Origin: Candidatus Obscuribacterales bacterium
GTDB taxonomy: Bacteria > Cyanobacteriota > Vampirovibrionia > Obscuribacterales > Obscuribacteraceae
Reading direction: 5' to 3'
Assembly: GCA_020050835.1 (NCBI GenBank)
Contig: JAGVKB010000129.1
Coordinates: 1 to 64,000 of the forward strand
DNA: 64,000 nucleotides
In this document: in pieces, positions 51,740 through 61,401 of the stretch
Layout: every line of letters starts with the position of its first letter
Numbering within the stretch: the stretch's first letter is position 1
The notes under the pieces: model-generated
Databases searched by the model: none
What the model saw: only the letters and a program-made list of their open reading frames with translations
Told to the model about the DNA's origin: nothing
Position numbers and translations under genes: made by a program

Positions 51740-54301
51740 ATGCCCAGTGAACGTCCGGAGCAAAATGTGGAAATCTCGGCGCTCAGGCGAGCGCTGTCCG
51801 TAGAACGTCGTGCCCGTTTTTCCGACTTCCAAGGCAAGCGCTCCACCTTCTCCCAGTTTATGCGGCAGGCGGCCGACAAGCTATGTAAGCGCTTTCCGAT
51901 CGAATCCCGCTGGGCGACCATCCGTGGCTTATTTCGGCAGTATCCAAATCTCGACGTGGCGACTCGGATATCGATCGTTAACAGGGCCGACGACCTGATC
52001 GAGCAATTGGCTCAGCTTAAACAGCCGCTTTCTACTCCGGCTCCGGCCGATGCAGAAGCTGTAAAAACTGGGAAGCCTGCCTGCAAGGTTGAGCCGAAGG
52101 CTCCCACAGCCAGCGCCGTGCAATCCTCTCTGTCGCCTAAGGAGAGCGAGCTCGCTCGCAGCGGCGACCAGCGGCTGGCGCAAACCATAGACCAGATAGA
52201 CGTTAAGTTCGTGCGCGGGGTCGGTCCTAAGCTGGCCGATCTCCTGGCCGGACTGGATATCTTTACGGTGGAGGATTTGATCCGGCACTATCCGCGGCGC
52301 CACTTGGATTTTCAGAATAGACTCCGGGTTCGCGATCTCAGTGCCGGGCAGGAAGTAACCGTCTTGGGTACAATCCGCTCGGTAGGCTCCTTTCAGGCGC
52401 GCAAGGGAAATGTATCGGTCTTGTCCGTTACAATCCATGATGGCACTGGCAGTATCAGTGTCACGCGATTCATCGGTGGCAAGTCCAACAAATACTTGTT
52501 GGATCGTTATAAGGAGCAGTTCCCAAAAGGGGCGCAGGTCTTAGCTTCCGGTATAGTCGAGCAGGATCGCTATTCAAATCGGCTCAGACTGAAGAACGCC
52601 GAGATAGAGCTGTTGGGCGCGCTGGCCGACGACTGTCAGGAGTTGGAAACTATCCATACCGGCCGATTGGTGCCAGTCTATGCCTTGACGGAAGGGCTCT
52701 CGCTGCGCTATTTGCGCAGCATCATCCACAGCGCCCTTGAAAGTTACGCTGACAAGATAGTGGACGCACTGCCCGAAGAGATTCAAGAAAAGTACAGTCT
52801 GGTTGGTTTGAAGTCTGCCTTGCAAGGCATTCACTTTCCAGACGAGCCGGAGCAGAAGGACCGGGCCAGGCGGCGCCTGGTTTTTGATGAGCTGTTCAAC
52901 ATTCAGCTTCAACTGGCCTGGCGCCGGCATCACATGGATATTAACGAGACGGCCCTTGCGCTCAACACTCAAGACGGCGGGCTGGTCGAGCGGTTCAAGC
53001 AGGCTCTGCCATTCAAGCTCACCGGTGCGCAGGAGCGAGTTTTTCAAGAAATAGTGAGGGACCTCGCGTCGGACAAGCCGATGCATCGGCTGGTGCAAGG
53101 TGATGTCGGTTCCGGTAAGACCGTCGTGGCCATGATGGCTTTCCTGGTGGCGCTCGAAAATGACTATCAAGGAGCGATGATGGCTCCAACCGAAATTCTG
53201 GCAGAGCAGCATTACCGTCAGTTCGTGCGCTGGCTGACGCCGCTTGGGATTAAATGCGCTTTGCTGCTAGGCAAGCAAGGGCAACGCGAACGCCGGCAGA
53301 TCCAACAGGACCTATTGTCAGGTCAGGTTCATGTGGCAATCGGTACTCATGCCTTGATTCAAGACGTCGTAGAATTCAAGAATCTGGGGTTGATCATTAT
53401 CGACGAGCAACATCGCTTTGGTGTCAAACAGAGAGCCGCTCTCAAAGCTAAGGGACAAAATCCGGAGCTTCTGACGATGACTGCCACTCCCATTCCACGC
53501 ACACTTGCTCTGACATTTCATGGAGATCTCGATGTCTCGGAGATCGATGAAATGCCGCCGGGGCGCAAACCGATCGCGACCAAAATAGTGCCGCCTGGAA
53601 AGAAGAGGGAGCTCTGGGAATTCGTCGACAAAGAGATTGGGCGCGGCCGGCAAGCCTACGTCGTCTTTCCCTTGATCGAAGAGTCAGAGACATTGTCGGC
53701 AAAAGCGGCGACGGCCGAATTTGAAAAGTTGAAGACGGGAGAGTTCAAACATCGTCGGCTCGGACTGATGCACGGAAAGCTCAAGCCTCAGGAAAAAGAT
53801 GAGGTAATGGAGAGATTCCGCCGGGGCGAACTGGAGATCCTGATTTCCACAACTGTAATTGAAGTCGGCGTTGACGTGCCGAATTCGACCGTGATGGTAG
53901 TCGAGAATGCCGATCGCTTCGGACTTGCGCAACTGCACCAGCTGCGCGGTCGGGTTGGGCGGGGCGCGGAGCAATCGTATTGCTTTCTGGTCTCCGATCT
54001 CAAGTCGGAAGCAACCAGGCAACGATTGGAGATCCTCACCAAGACGAATGACGGCTTTGTGGTGGCAGAAAAAGATCTCGAACTGAGAGGACCGGGGGAA
54101 TTTCTAGGGACGCGTCAAAGCGGTCTGCCGGACCTGTTCCTCACCGATCTGATTGCGGATGCGGAAATTCTCGAGCAGGCTCGGCATGCAGCAGTCGATC
54201 TGATTAAATCGGATCCGGATCTGGTCCGCTACAGGCAGTTGCGAGCTCGCGTCGAGGTGGCGCTTGATTCGCTGGAAGCGGACCTGCTCGGCTCAGGTTA
54301 G
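51740..54301 (+). CDS. recG: ATP-dependent DNA helicase RecG
   Basis: 853 residues from ATG 51740, with GAGGG nine bases upstream; the frame opens at 51608 but the extra 44 residues look non-coding. RecG remodels stalled forks and Holliday junctions. It is ~160 residues longer than E. coli RecG; the extra N-terminal part is helical and charged, like cyanobacterial RecGs. The wedge/OB domain starts near VRGVGPKLADLLAGL. Helicase motifs are GDVGSGKTVVAMMA (Walker A), DEQHRFGV (Walker B), TATPIPRTLAL, and IEVGVDVPNSTVMVVENADRFGLAQLHQLRGRVGRG-type motifs V and VI. Its end overlaps the next gene's end by four bases, tail to tail. Confidence 0.95.
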   Translation: MPSERPEQNVEISALRRALSVERRARFSDFQGKRSTFSQFMRQAADKLCKRFPIESRWATIRGLFRQYPNLDVATRISIVNRADDLIEQLAQLKQPLSTPAPADAEAVKTGKPACKVEPKAPTASAVQSSLSPKESELARSGDQRLAQTIDQIDVKFVRGVGPKLADLLAGLDIFTVEDLIRHYPRRHLDFQNRLRVRDLSAGQEVTVLGTIRSVGSFQARKGNVSVLSVTIHDGTGSISVTRFIGGKSNKYLLDRYKEQFPKGAQVLASGIVEQDRYSNRLRLKNAEIELLGALADDCQELETIHTGRLVPVYALTEGLSLRYLRSIIHSALESYADKIVDALPEEIQEKYSLVGLKSALQGIHFPDEPEQKDRARRRLVFDELFNIQLQLAWRRHHMDINETALALNTQDGGLVERFKQALPFKLTGAQERVFQEIVRDLASDKPMHRLVQGDVGSGKTVVAMMAFLVALENDYQGAMMAPTEILAEQHYRQFVRWLTPLGIKCALLLGKQGQRERRQIQQDLLSGQVHVAIGTHALIQDVVEFKNLGLIIIDEQHRFGVKQRAALKAKGQNPELLTMTATPIPRTLALTFHGDLDVSEIDEMPPGRKPIATKIVPPGKKRELWEFVDKEIGRGRQAYVVFPLIEESETLSAKAATAEFEKLKTGEFKHRRLGLMHGKLKPQEKDEVMERFRRGELEILISTTVIEVGVDVPNSTVMVVENADRFGLAQLHQLRGRVGRGAEQSYCFLVSDLKSEATRQRLEILTKTNDGFVVAEKDLELRGPGEFLGTRQSGLPDLFLTDLIADAEILEQARHAAVDLIKSDPDLVRYRQLRARVEVALDSLEADLLGSG

Positions 54302-55605
54302 CTCTTGTGCTTCTTTTCAGCGGCGATCTTCAAGAATGTAGCGGCTAGATCTTCCAGTGATTCTCGCGAATTCTTGGATTGTGAAACTTCCGGCAAAGCC
54401 GAGCGAAGATCCAGAGTAGCGGCTTCCGGATGTATCTTCAGGCTTGCCAAGACTTTGTATCGTTTTGAGGATTGCTCCAGCGCTTCGATCAACGCGTCGC
54501 GAACTTCGTCTTTGCCCAGTATCAACGCGAGATTGGAGGTGGCGAGGTTGAGCGCCGAAAAGATCGGGGCCACCGAAACCGGTGCCTCTACCTCTTCTGA
54601 TTTTGCGTACTTGCCTTTAATGATGCCGCGTTCGCGCATTGCTTCCAGCGTGCTCAAGATCGTGTAGCGGTCGAAGGGAAGCTTGTCCGAGAGTTGCTTG
54701 ACGCTTAAGCCGACTTCGACGAGCAACCAGATCTTGCGCGCGGTTACGCCGGTGGTCGCATCGAGCTTGCTCCAATCCGGAGTTTTGCTCACGCCCAACG
54801 GCACTCCGCTCGGCCATTCGAGCGCGCGCAGCAGTTTGGGTAGCTCGTCGGAGCGCCGCGCCCCTTCCATCAGGAGCTTGTATGGCTCCTTTTCGGAGAG
54901 AGAGCGGTCGACCGGGACGGTCGGATCGAGGTCACGGCGTTGCTCGAAGACGAAGTTGAGCGGCTCGTTTCTGGTCAAAAGCTCGAAAAGCGCGTGCTCG
55001 CCGGCCAGGTGCAAGAAGTTGGTGTGGGCGATCTTACCCAGGCGCACGGCTACCTCGGCGACCGGTTTGCCTGCCCGCCCGCTCAATTTGAGAACACCGG
55101 TCTGGCGAGAGCCTAACACTGTCTGCACTACCGTCGGCAGATCAAAAAATGCGAGATTGCCTTGCAAGCCGGGTGTGCTAAACGGCAGTTTGCCCGAAAG
55201 ACGGCGGTTGATTACCTCAGTGACTTCGCGGGTGATATCCGGAAAGTAAGTTTGCAGCTCCTCGAAGGCCTTACGGGGCAATTTGAGTAAAATCGCCTCT
55301 TCTGGCACTCTAACCGTTGCATTGCGACGCGCGTCGTGCAGGATGCCCATCTCGCCAAAACAGTCGCCGGAGGTTAGATAAGCAAGCACTTTCGGCGGAC
55401 TGCTGCTCTCCAGAACTTCGACCGAGCCCTCCAGAATGATATAAATCGCGTCCGCTTCATCCCCTTGCTTGAAAACGATATGCCCCGGACCGCAACGCAC
55501 CTCGTCGAAGAGCTGCGTGATTCCGGACAGCACGCGTTCGGTGAGCACTCTAAAAATGGAGCGTTCCTTCAGAAACTGGACAATTTCGTCTTTGGTTTGG
55601 ATCAT
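54298..55605 (-). CDS. Cyclic-nucleotide-binding domain protein with DUF4388 (PATAN-like) domain
   Basis: 435 residues. Residues ~15-140 form a CNBD of the CRP/cAMP-binding type (GHIVFKQGDEADAIYIILEGSVEV; SGDCFGEMGILHDARRNATVRV, where the Arg-containing FGEMG...R loop is the phosphate-binding cassette). Residues ~150-250 resemble DUF4388 (GNLAFFDLPTVVQTVLGSRQTGVLKL; GKIAHTNFLHLAGEHALFELL). The last ~180 residues are helical with a winged-helix-like middle (LSVKQLSDKLPFDRYTILSTLEAMRERGIIKG). No membrane helix. This suggests a cytoplasmic regulator sensing a cyclic nucleotide or similar ligand. The gene lies near mglA and follows the large TPR gene by 27 bases on the same strand. Confidence 0.85.
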   Translation of the reverse strand: MIQTKDEIVQFLKERSIFRVLTERVLSGITQLFDEVRCGPGHIVFKQGDEADAIYIILEGSVEVLESSSPPKVLAYLTSGDCFGEMGILHDARRNATVRVPEEAILLKLPRKAFEELQTYFPDITREVTEVINRRLSGKLPFSTPGLQGNLAFFDLPTVVQTVLGSRQTGVLKLSGRAGKPVAEVAVRLGKIAHTNFLHLAGEHALFELLTRNEPLNFVFEQRRDLDPTVPVDRSLSEKEPYKLLMEGARRSDELPKLLRALEWPSGVPLGVSKTPDWSKLDATTGVTARKIWLLVEVGLSVKQLSDKLPFDRYTILSTLEAMRERGIIKGKYAKSEEVEAPVSVAPIFSALNLATSNLALILGKDEVRDALIEALEQSSKRYKVLASLKIHPEAATLDLRSALPEVSQSKNSRESLEDLAATFLKIAAEKKHKS

Positions 55606-55632
55606 TCTGCGGCGTGCGCGCCGGGTCGTTGG

Positions 55633-57756
55633 TTACTGAGTGGCGCTATCAGCGTTGGTAGAGAGAGCGGCTCCGGGTTGCGCCGGCTTTGATGCACCGG
55701 GGGGACCATTCGGCGCAGCAGGCTTGGCGGTTTGGGCCGACGGTGCTAACTGCGTCTCAGGCGCAGCCCCGGGTGGAGCTGCTATCTGTTTTATCTTATC
55801 GAGATTTGCCCGGGCTGTGTCGCTGTACGGTCCGCTTGGCTGCAAGCTCAAGTAACCCTCTAATGCTGGGACGGCCTCCGCCGTGTTGTTTTGAGACATA
55901 TAGAGCACTCCCAAAGCGTAATAAGCGTTGGCAAATTTCGGATCCAGCTTGAGCGCTTCGCGATAATGCTCGAGCGCCGACTCGCCATCCCCTTGTCCAG
56001 CCATGGCCAAGCCGAGGTTGTAGTTGGCTTGTACGCTCGAAGGCCTCAATTCAAGGGCCTTTCTGTACTCAACTGACGCATCGGAATAGATGCGTTGGAT
56101 TAGATAGATGTTGCCCAGATTGATATGTGCTTCAGCGAATTCCGGATTGATATCTAGCGCATGGCGATACTGAGCGGTTGCGCCCGAAATGTCCTGGTGG
56201 CGCTGCAATGCCAAGCCGAGATTGTTGAACGCTTCTGCCGAGCGAGGATTGATCTGCACGATCCGTTGATAGATGCCGATCGCATCGTCGTACTTGGACT
56301 GTTCTTCGAGATTGTCCGCAAGCAATTGCAGGATCTTTAAGTCATCATGTTTGCGGTCAAGCAGGCGCCGATAGATGCCTTCCGCCTGGGCCATCTGGTT
56401 TTCGCTTTCGTCCAATTCAGCTAGTTCGAGCAAAGCAGTGCGGTCTTCCGGCGCCAATGAAAGCGCCGCTTCAATCGCTGACCGCGCGCCAACCTTATCT
56501 TTTAACTTGAAGAGCGCTTCTCCCAGTTCGCAGTAAGCGCCAGCATCATTGGGTTCTAGGCTCAGTCCTTGCCGGTAGAAGTCTACAGCCTGGCTCAGCT
56601 CGCCCTGCAACATCAATGTGCGACCGAGGTTAATCAAGGCTTCACCATCGTTTGGATTAAGCGAGATGGCCGAACGAAACTCCTGAAGAGCGGAAGGCAG
56701 GTCACCCTGTCTTTGTTTGACGATTCCGAGATTGTAATGAGCATTGGGATAGCTGGGATTCAACGAGATTACATGTTCATAGGCGCCGGCAGCTCCTGCG
56801 AAATCTTCAGTCAGGTGTAAGAGATAACCAAGACTGTAGGCAGTTTCGGTGTCTTTCGGGTCGAATCGTTGCGACTGCCGGTACTCTTCAATGGCGGAAG
56901 GATAGTCCCTTTGTTTGGACAAAACGTCGCCCAGTTGAGCATGCCAGTCGGCCTTGTCTGGCTTCATGGCCAGAGCAGCCTTGAGTTGATCCACGGCTCC
57001 GCTTAAATTGCCTTTGAGGTTGTAGGCAGTTGCCAGCAAGGCGTGGGTTTCCGGGGCCGTCGAATCGATCGAGATAGCCCGTTCGAATTCGCTGGCGGCT
57101 CCGTCGTAATCCTTTAGAGCAAGCAGAGTTGTGGCGTAGTTAAAGTGAATGGAAAAGTTGCTCGGGTCCTGGGCTAGCACTCGCTTGTACTCTTCGGCCG
57201 CCAGCTTGTTCTCACCTTTGTCCTGATAGGCGGCAGCCAGCTGAGCGCGGGCTTTCAGATGATTTGGGTAGGCTTGAACAACCTGTCTGAGCTCGACAAT
57301 CGCGCCATCCTTGTTTCCCTGCGTTCTAAGGGCCATACCGAGATTGAGCCGCATAAGAGGAGTATCCGGACGAAGTTTTACAGCTTCCTGATACTGCGCG
57401 ATTGCATCGTCAAGACGACCTTCTGATTGCAGGATAAGTCCCAGCGATTCGTGCGCAAAGGCGTCGTACGGTCGCAAGTCAATCGCCTTTTGGTATTCCG
57501 CTCCGGCATCGTCGAGATCGCCGTGCTGCTGGAGCGCCGCACCAAGGGTAATATGAACCAGCGGATCGGCTGGAGCGCTCAAAGCTACCATCTTAAGCAG
57601 AGCGACAGCTCTTTCCAGGTCTCCCGCCTTGAAGTAAGCGATGCCTTGGTAATACCGCTCTTGCAGCGGCTTGGGCATCGCTGTCGTTGGGGTCGAATAA
57701 GCTGCCGGTAAATGAGCCGTCAGCGCCAGAACTCCGGCTAGGAACAATCGCTTCAC
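55633..57756 (-). CDS. Exported protein built of ~17 tandem TPRs
   Basis: 707 residues from GTG 57756, chosen because AAGGTGG is seven bases upstream; the longer start at 57777 lacks this. A signal peptide (KRLFLAGVLALTAHLPAAYS) ends near residue 22. Residues ~35-640 are an almost unbroken series of 34-residue TPRs with the classic W/L-G-Y-A-P pattern (e.g. AHINLGNIYLIQRIYSDASVEYRKAL, ANYNLGLAMAGQGDGESALEHY). The C terminus is a Pro/Ala-rich tail. Such superhelices act as scaffolds for protein complexes in the envelope. It precedes the CNBD-DUF4388 gene by 27 bases and is probably transcribed with it. Confidence 0.88.
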   Translation of the reverse strand: MKRLFLAGVLALTAHLPAAYSTPTTAMPKPLQERYYQGIAYFKAGDLERAVALLKMVALSAPADPLVHITLGAALQQHGDLDDAGAEYQKAIDLRPYDAFAHESLGLILQSEGRLDDAIAQYQEAVKLRPDTPLMRLNLGMALRTQGNKDGAIVELRQVVQAYPNHLKARAQLAAAYQDKGENKLAAEEYKRVLAQDPSNFSIHFNYATTLLALKDYDGAASEFERAISIDSTAPETHALLATAYNLKGNLSGAVDQLKAALAMKPDKADWHAQLGDVLSKQRDYPSAIEEYRQSQRFDPKDTETAYSLGYLLHLTEDFAGAAGAYEHVISLNPSYPNAHYNLGIVKQRQGDLPSALQEFRSAISLNPNDGEALINLGRTLMLQGELSQAVDFYRQGLSLEPNDAGAYCELGEALFKLKDKVGARSAIEAALSLAPEDRTALLELAELDESENQMAQAEGIYRRLLDRKHDDLKILQLLADNLEEQSKYDDAIGIYQRIVQINPRSAEAFNNLGLALQRHQDISGATAQYRHALDINPEFAEAHINLGNIYLIQRIYSDASVEYRKALELRPSSVQANYNLGLAMAGQGDGESALEHYREALKLDPKFANAYYALGVLYMSQNNTAEAVPALEGYLSLQPSGPYSDTARANLDKIKQIAAPPGAAPETQLAPSAQTAKPAAPNGPPGASKPAQPGAALSTNADSATQ

Positions 57757-58549
57757 TTTGCAACCACCTTCAATCATGGGTTCAAAATTTCGACAGGGCT
57801 CTTTATCTACACCCGACAGTTTATCGAACGCATCAATTATGCCTGATGAGCGGTAAGCGGCAAAGAGGGTCCCTCATCTTTCAGTCGAAGGCAGTACGAG
57901 TGCGACTACCGCTAAATTGTATGAAAGCACAGGCCAATTCCTCGATCAGGCGCACAGGCGCCGAAAGTAAGGACCGGTAGATGATTGACAGCGAATTTGT
58001 TCTAAGAGGACCACAGATTGGCTGATTCGATCAATCCAATATGCGCTCTTCAAATCTGACCGTAGATCGGAATTCGGGGTTGTCAGGCGGGCGCGTATAT
58101 ATGCCCTGGCACAGATTTGAGGAGCACGACCGGATTGACTGTTCACAGATGTCTTAGACAGGTTGGCTAATTTCTACCCTGCTTTTTTGGACAGTTTGCA
58201 CATTGCTCCGAAATGAGCTTCCAGTGTACATTTAGAGTAGATGAACTGGAAACGCTTCAGGAGATGTTGCAATACTGCTTGTGGTGCAGCGCCTCTCGTT
58301 TAGCCAGATTCAGATCAGCCCCAGAGGGGTGTTTCTTTTATGTTGATAGCACGATCGATTCATAGCAAGTTTCTGTAGCGGGTCTACTTTGCCGAAGATC
58401 AGCTCGAGCTCGACGCTCGCGGTCTTTCAGGAAGACTAGAGAACTCGCCCAGCTTAAGCAATCTAGCCGGAAAACCATCCAGGGTGATGGTGGCGCCGGC
58501 GGTGAGCAGATTGCCAAGCATACAGTCAAGGATATAGTGCAGGTTTATC
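57757..58549. other. Divergent intergenic region between the TPR gene and the aminotransferase
   Basis: About 790 bases, the longest gene-free stretch in the window. Frames inside are short and unconvincing. An inverted repeat TTCCAGT/ACTGGAA with a 19-base loop lies at 58219-58251. A short CCCC-AGA-GGGG hairpin near 58321 is followed by a T-rich stretch. I cannot identify an RNA gene. It should hold both promoters. Confidence 0.4.
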
Positions 58550-59896
58550 ATGGCAGTTTATAAGAAAGATGTAGTCAGGAAACGCTTTCCAGTTGTCGAT
58601 CGCGGTCCGAGCCACTACGAAGACCTAGCCGAGCAGGCTTTGGAAAATAGCATCGAGCACCTTAATCATGCTTATCGCAGCAAGCTGTGCGGAGCCGAAG
58701 GTGTAGTAGAGTTCCGTGATGGCGGTGTATACACTTATGACAATCACGGAAAGCGTTATCTGGATTGCCTCGGTGGCTACGGTATCTTCAACGTCGGACA
58801 CCGTCATCCCAAGGTGATAGCGGCCGTCAAGGCTCAGCTTGACCAAGTTTGCCTGCACAGTCAGGATCTCTTGAATCCGTGGGCGGCACATCTAGCTCGT
58901 CAGCTGGCTTCGTTGGCGCCAGGCGATCTCAAGTACTCCTTTTTCTGTAACAGCGGTACTGAAGCTGTCGAAGGAGCGATCAAGCTTGCTCGCCTCTATA
59001 CGGGCAAGACTGAGATTATCTCGACGAAGAACGCCTATCACGGCGTGTCGATGGGAGCGCTTTCGGCAACCGGTCGCGATGTGTTCCGCAAGCCGTTCGA
59101 GCCTCTTTTGAATGGCTTCGTTCACGTGCCGTTTGGCGATGTTGATGCGCTCGAAAAGGCGATCGGAAAGAATACCGCAGCGGTTATTCTCGAGCCGATT
59201 CAAGGCGAAGGTGGCATCAATGTGCCGCCGGCCGGCTATCTGCGCAAGGTCCGGCAGATCACCAAGAAGAAAGGCGTTCTGCTCATTTTGGACGAGGTGC
59301 AAACCGGACTGGGTCGAACCGGGCGGATGTTTGCCTGTGAGCATGAGGCGGTAGTGCCGGACATTCTTTGTTTGGCCAAGGCTCTTTCTGGTGGTGTAGT
59401 TCCAATCGGCTGTTTTATGGCTACTTCCAAAATATGGAAGGTGCTCGAGCCGAACCCGACCATTCATAACTCCACGTTCGGTGGCAACCCGCTTGCCTGC
59501 ACGGCTGCATCCGCCTGCTTGGAAGTGCTCATGGAAGAACACCTGCCGGCACGCTCTGCCGTGATGGGTAACTATTTCATGCGCAAGTTGAACGAGTTGA
59601 TTGACGAGTATCCGGACTACCTCTCCGATGTGCGTGGTCGCGGTCTTTTGATTGGCTTGGAGTTTACCTCCAAAGAGCTGCGCGAGGCGGTTCAGGTTGA
59701 GCTATTCCATCGGGGAGTGCTGGTGGCTGCAACCATGAATGCCAATCGCACAATTCGGATCGAGCCGCCGCTGATCATCACCGAATCACAAATCAATTTG
59801 ATGATCGATACGCTTGAATCAATTCTGGTTGATCTGACTCCGAAAGGAAAGTGGCGCAAGGACAAGAACAAGAACAAAAAGAAGAAGGCTAAGTAA
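58550..59896 (+). CDS. Class III pyridoxal-phosphate aminotransferase, putrescine/acetylornithine type
   Basis: 448 residues. The sequence follows the putrescine aminotransferase (PatA/YgjG) layout more closely than ornithine enzymes: long N-terminal extension, GGYGIFNVGHRHPKV, FFCNSGTEAVEGAIKLAR, LILDEVQTGLGRTG, and the PLP Lys in LCLAKALSGGVVPIG. The last ~25 residues are nearly all Lys, Asn and Asp, an added tail not found in the core family. It would transfer an amino group from putrescine or a related diamine to 2-oxoglutarate. The exact substrate is uncertain. Its stop overlaps the next ATG (TAATG). Confidence 0.88.
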   Translation: MAVYKKDVVRKRFPVVDRGPSHYEDLAEQALENSIEHLNHAYRSKLCGAEGVVEFRDGGVYTYDNHGKRYLDCLGGYGIFNVGHRHPKVIAAVKAQLDQVCLHSQDLLNPWAAHLARQLASLAPGDLKYSFFCNSGTEAVEGAIKLARLYTGKTEIISTKNAYHGVSMGALSATGRDVFRKPFEPLLNGFVHVPFGDVDALEKAIGKNTAAVILEPIQGEGGINVPPAGYLRKVRQITKKKGVLLILDEVQTGLGRTGRMFACEHEAVVPDILCLAKALSGGVVPIGCFMATSKIWKVLEPNPTIHNSTFGGNPLACTAASACLEVLMEEHLPARSAVMGNYFMRKLNELIDEYPDYLSDVRGRGLLIGLEFTSKELREAVQVELFHRGVLVAATMNANRTIRIEPPLIITESQINLMIDTLESILVDLTPKGKWRKDKNKNKKKKAK

Positions 59897-60102
59897 TGTC
59901 TGCCGAACTTCAAAGCATGCTCAAGTTCCAGGCCGAGCGTATGGCTGCCGGCAGGCTCAGTCCAGAGCAATTTCAGGAGCTGACTCGTCGCTACCTGGAA
60001 TTGGATCGCCAAGCTAAAGTTGCTCGAATAGAGCCGGTGATCGAACCCCTACGCTTGCACGGACTGCTTAAGGATATGGGCGAAATGAACCTCAGTCCTT
60101 AA
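59896..60102 (+). CDS. 68-aa protein translationally coupled to the aminotransferase
   Basis: Its ATG shares a base with the aminotransferase stop (TAATG), so ribosomes probably re-initiate. The protein is amphipathic and helical: MLKFQAERMAAGRLSPEQF, then LTRRYLELDRQAKVARIEPV. It has no Cys, signal peptide or membrane helix. The overlap makes a real gene likely although it is short. It could be a partner of the aminotransferase; no family recognised. Confidence 0.7.
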   Translation: MSAELQSMLKFQAERMAAGRLSPEQFQELTRRYLELDRQAKVARIEPVIEPLRLHGLLKDMGEMNLSP

Positions 60103-60210
60103 GGTCGGCTAATCGCTTGAAGCTCGCCGGAGAACTGTTCTTGTCGCCTCATTAGTTGCGCCGGCAAGGTAGCCAAAAGCGTTGCCCGTCCGGATTGCTG
60201 ACGGTTACTC

Positions 60211-61401
60211 TTAAAAGCCGATTCCACCCAAGCCCATCCCGAAGCCAGGCGAGAAGCCTCCAAAGCCGAAACTCGAACCGGACATGTAAGATCCCGACAT
60301 GAAAGAGGATGAGCAACCACTGCCCAGCGCTCCCAGGGCGACCTGGCCAGCTATGCCGAGCGCTTTGCCGAGCCCGCGCAGGAAGGAGCGACCGCCGCGG
60401 GTGGGATTGGCGGGAGGATTGTTGCTGGCGACAACGGGCGCTGGCTGAGTGGACGGCGCGCTGGCCAACGGCTCAGCCGGAGCGGCAGCTTGTGACTCGG
60501 GCGGATAGCCGCTCAAGGTCCGCTCTGAACCGACCGTTGAGACGAGCCGATCTATTCGTTCGGGGAGCGACATGCCGGTAGTGGACTGCTCGGTTGGAAA
60601 CACCGCTCGCTCGAGGGTACCAACTCGGTCAATCATCGATTTGCGGGCATAGCTTCGACCAAAGACGTTTTGTTCGAGCTGAAATACATTTTGCAGGATG
60701 CCGCCACTAGCCAAAGTCGCTTCTGGATTGGCCCAGCGATTGGCCACTTCGGGTGGGACATAGTCGTCTTCGCTGAACTGAGATTGCAGTCCGGCATAGC
60801 CTTTCAGGCGATCGACCCGAGCCGTCAGGTCGCTGCTATCGGATGCCTGTCCGAACGCCTTCGTCTCTAATCTGTCCAGTCGTCTTTGAATCGGTTCTCC
60901 TGCAAAGCTTTCTCCGATAATGAGACTTTCCAGCTTGCTGACAGTCGGGTAATCAGATGAGTTTGGCGGTGGCTGAACGGGGGCTGCCGGCGGTGCGGTC
61001 TCGGGTGAAGCGTCCTTGTGATGCTGGGACTCGCTGGCAGCGTGGGTCGACTTTGGGGACGGCAGTGGTGTCTCTTTCGGAATAGCCGCCAGCAATGCCT
61101 CCATTCTCTGTTGTTCGCTGCCTTCCTTCGCTTCGCCGAAGATGAATTTCTCCAGGCGCTCCAACCGGGCATCGTTGCTTTGATCTTCATGGTCATTGGC
61201 GAAATAACGGGTTTCAAGTTGACTCAAACCAGCATGCAAGTCAGCCGGTTGAGATGCCGCCCGGACCGCTTGGGCCAGCCCTGAAGCAATTAGAACGACC
61301 GAGCTTGAAAGTGCAAGGAAAGCCAGTCGAAGGTCAGCAGAGCCTCTGCTCGAGACCTGACGACTACATTCTGCCGGTTGATGTGCGGTTTGCGCTCTCA
61401 T
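60211..61401 (-). CDS. Secreted protein with triple LExxxFG...RLxRLExxxFG repeat and Gly-rich tail
   Basis: 396 residues from ATG 61401; the frame opens at 61572, but this start places a signal peptide (LRLAFLALSSSVVLIASGLAQA) near the N terminus. Three ~45-residue repeats follow, near 61220-61090, 60935-60800 and 60682-60545, each with the pattern LExxxFGx(10)RLxRLExxxFGx(9)R(v)xxL. They are separated by Pro/Ala/Ser-rich linkers. The last ~60 residues are Gly/Ser/Phe-rich with a short hydrophobic helix (GLGKALGIAGQVALGALG). The repeat looks like an amphipathic helical pair, perhaps a membrane- or partner-binding module. No known family recognised. Confidence 0.75.
   Translation of the reverse strand: MRAQTAHQPAECSRQVSSRGSADLRLAFLALSSSVVLIASGLAQAVRAASQPADLHAGLSQLETRYFANDHEDQSNDARLERLEKFIFGEAKEGSEQQRMEALLAAIPKETPLPSPKSTHAASESQHHKDASPETAPPAAPVQPPPNSSDYPTVSKLESLIIGESFAGEPIQRRLDRLETKAFGQASDSSDLTARVDRLKGYAGLQSQFSEDDYVPPEVANRWANPEATLASGGILQNVFQLEQNVFGRSYARKSMIDRVGTLERAVFPTEQSTTGMSLPERIDRLVSTVGSERTLSGYPPESQAAAPAEPLASAPSTQPAPVVASNNPPANPTRGGRSFLRGLGKALGIAGQVALGALGSGCSSSFMSGSYMSGSSFGFGGFSPGFGMGLGGIGF

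Noticed and set aside
58338-58529. 63-aa minus-strand frame before the aminotransferase
   Set aside because: No binding site and no coding pattern; it lies in the promoter region of the aminotransferase.
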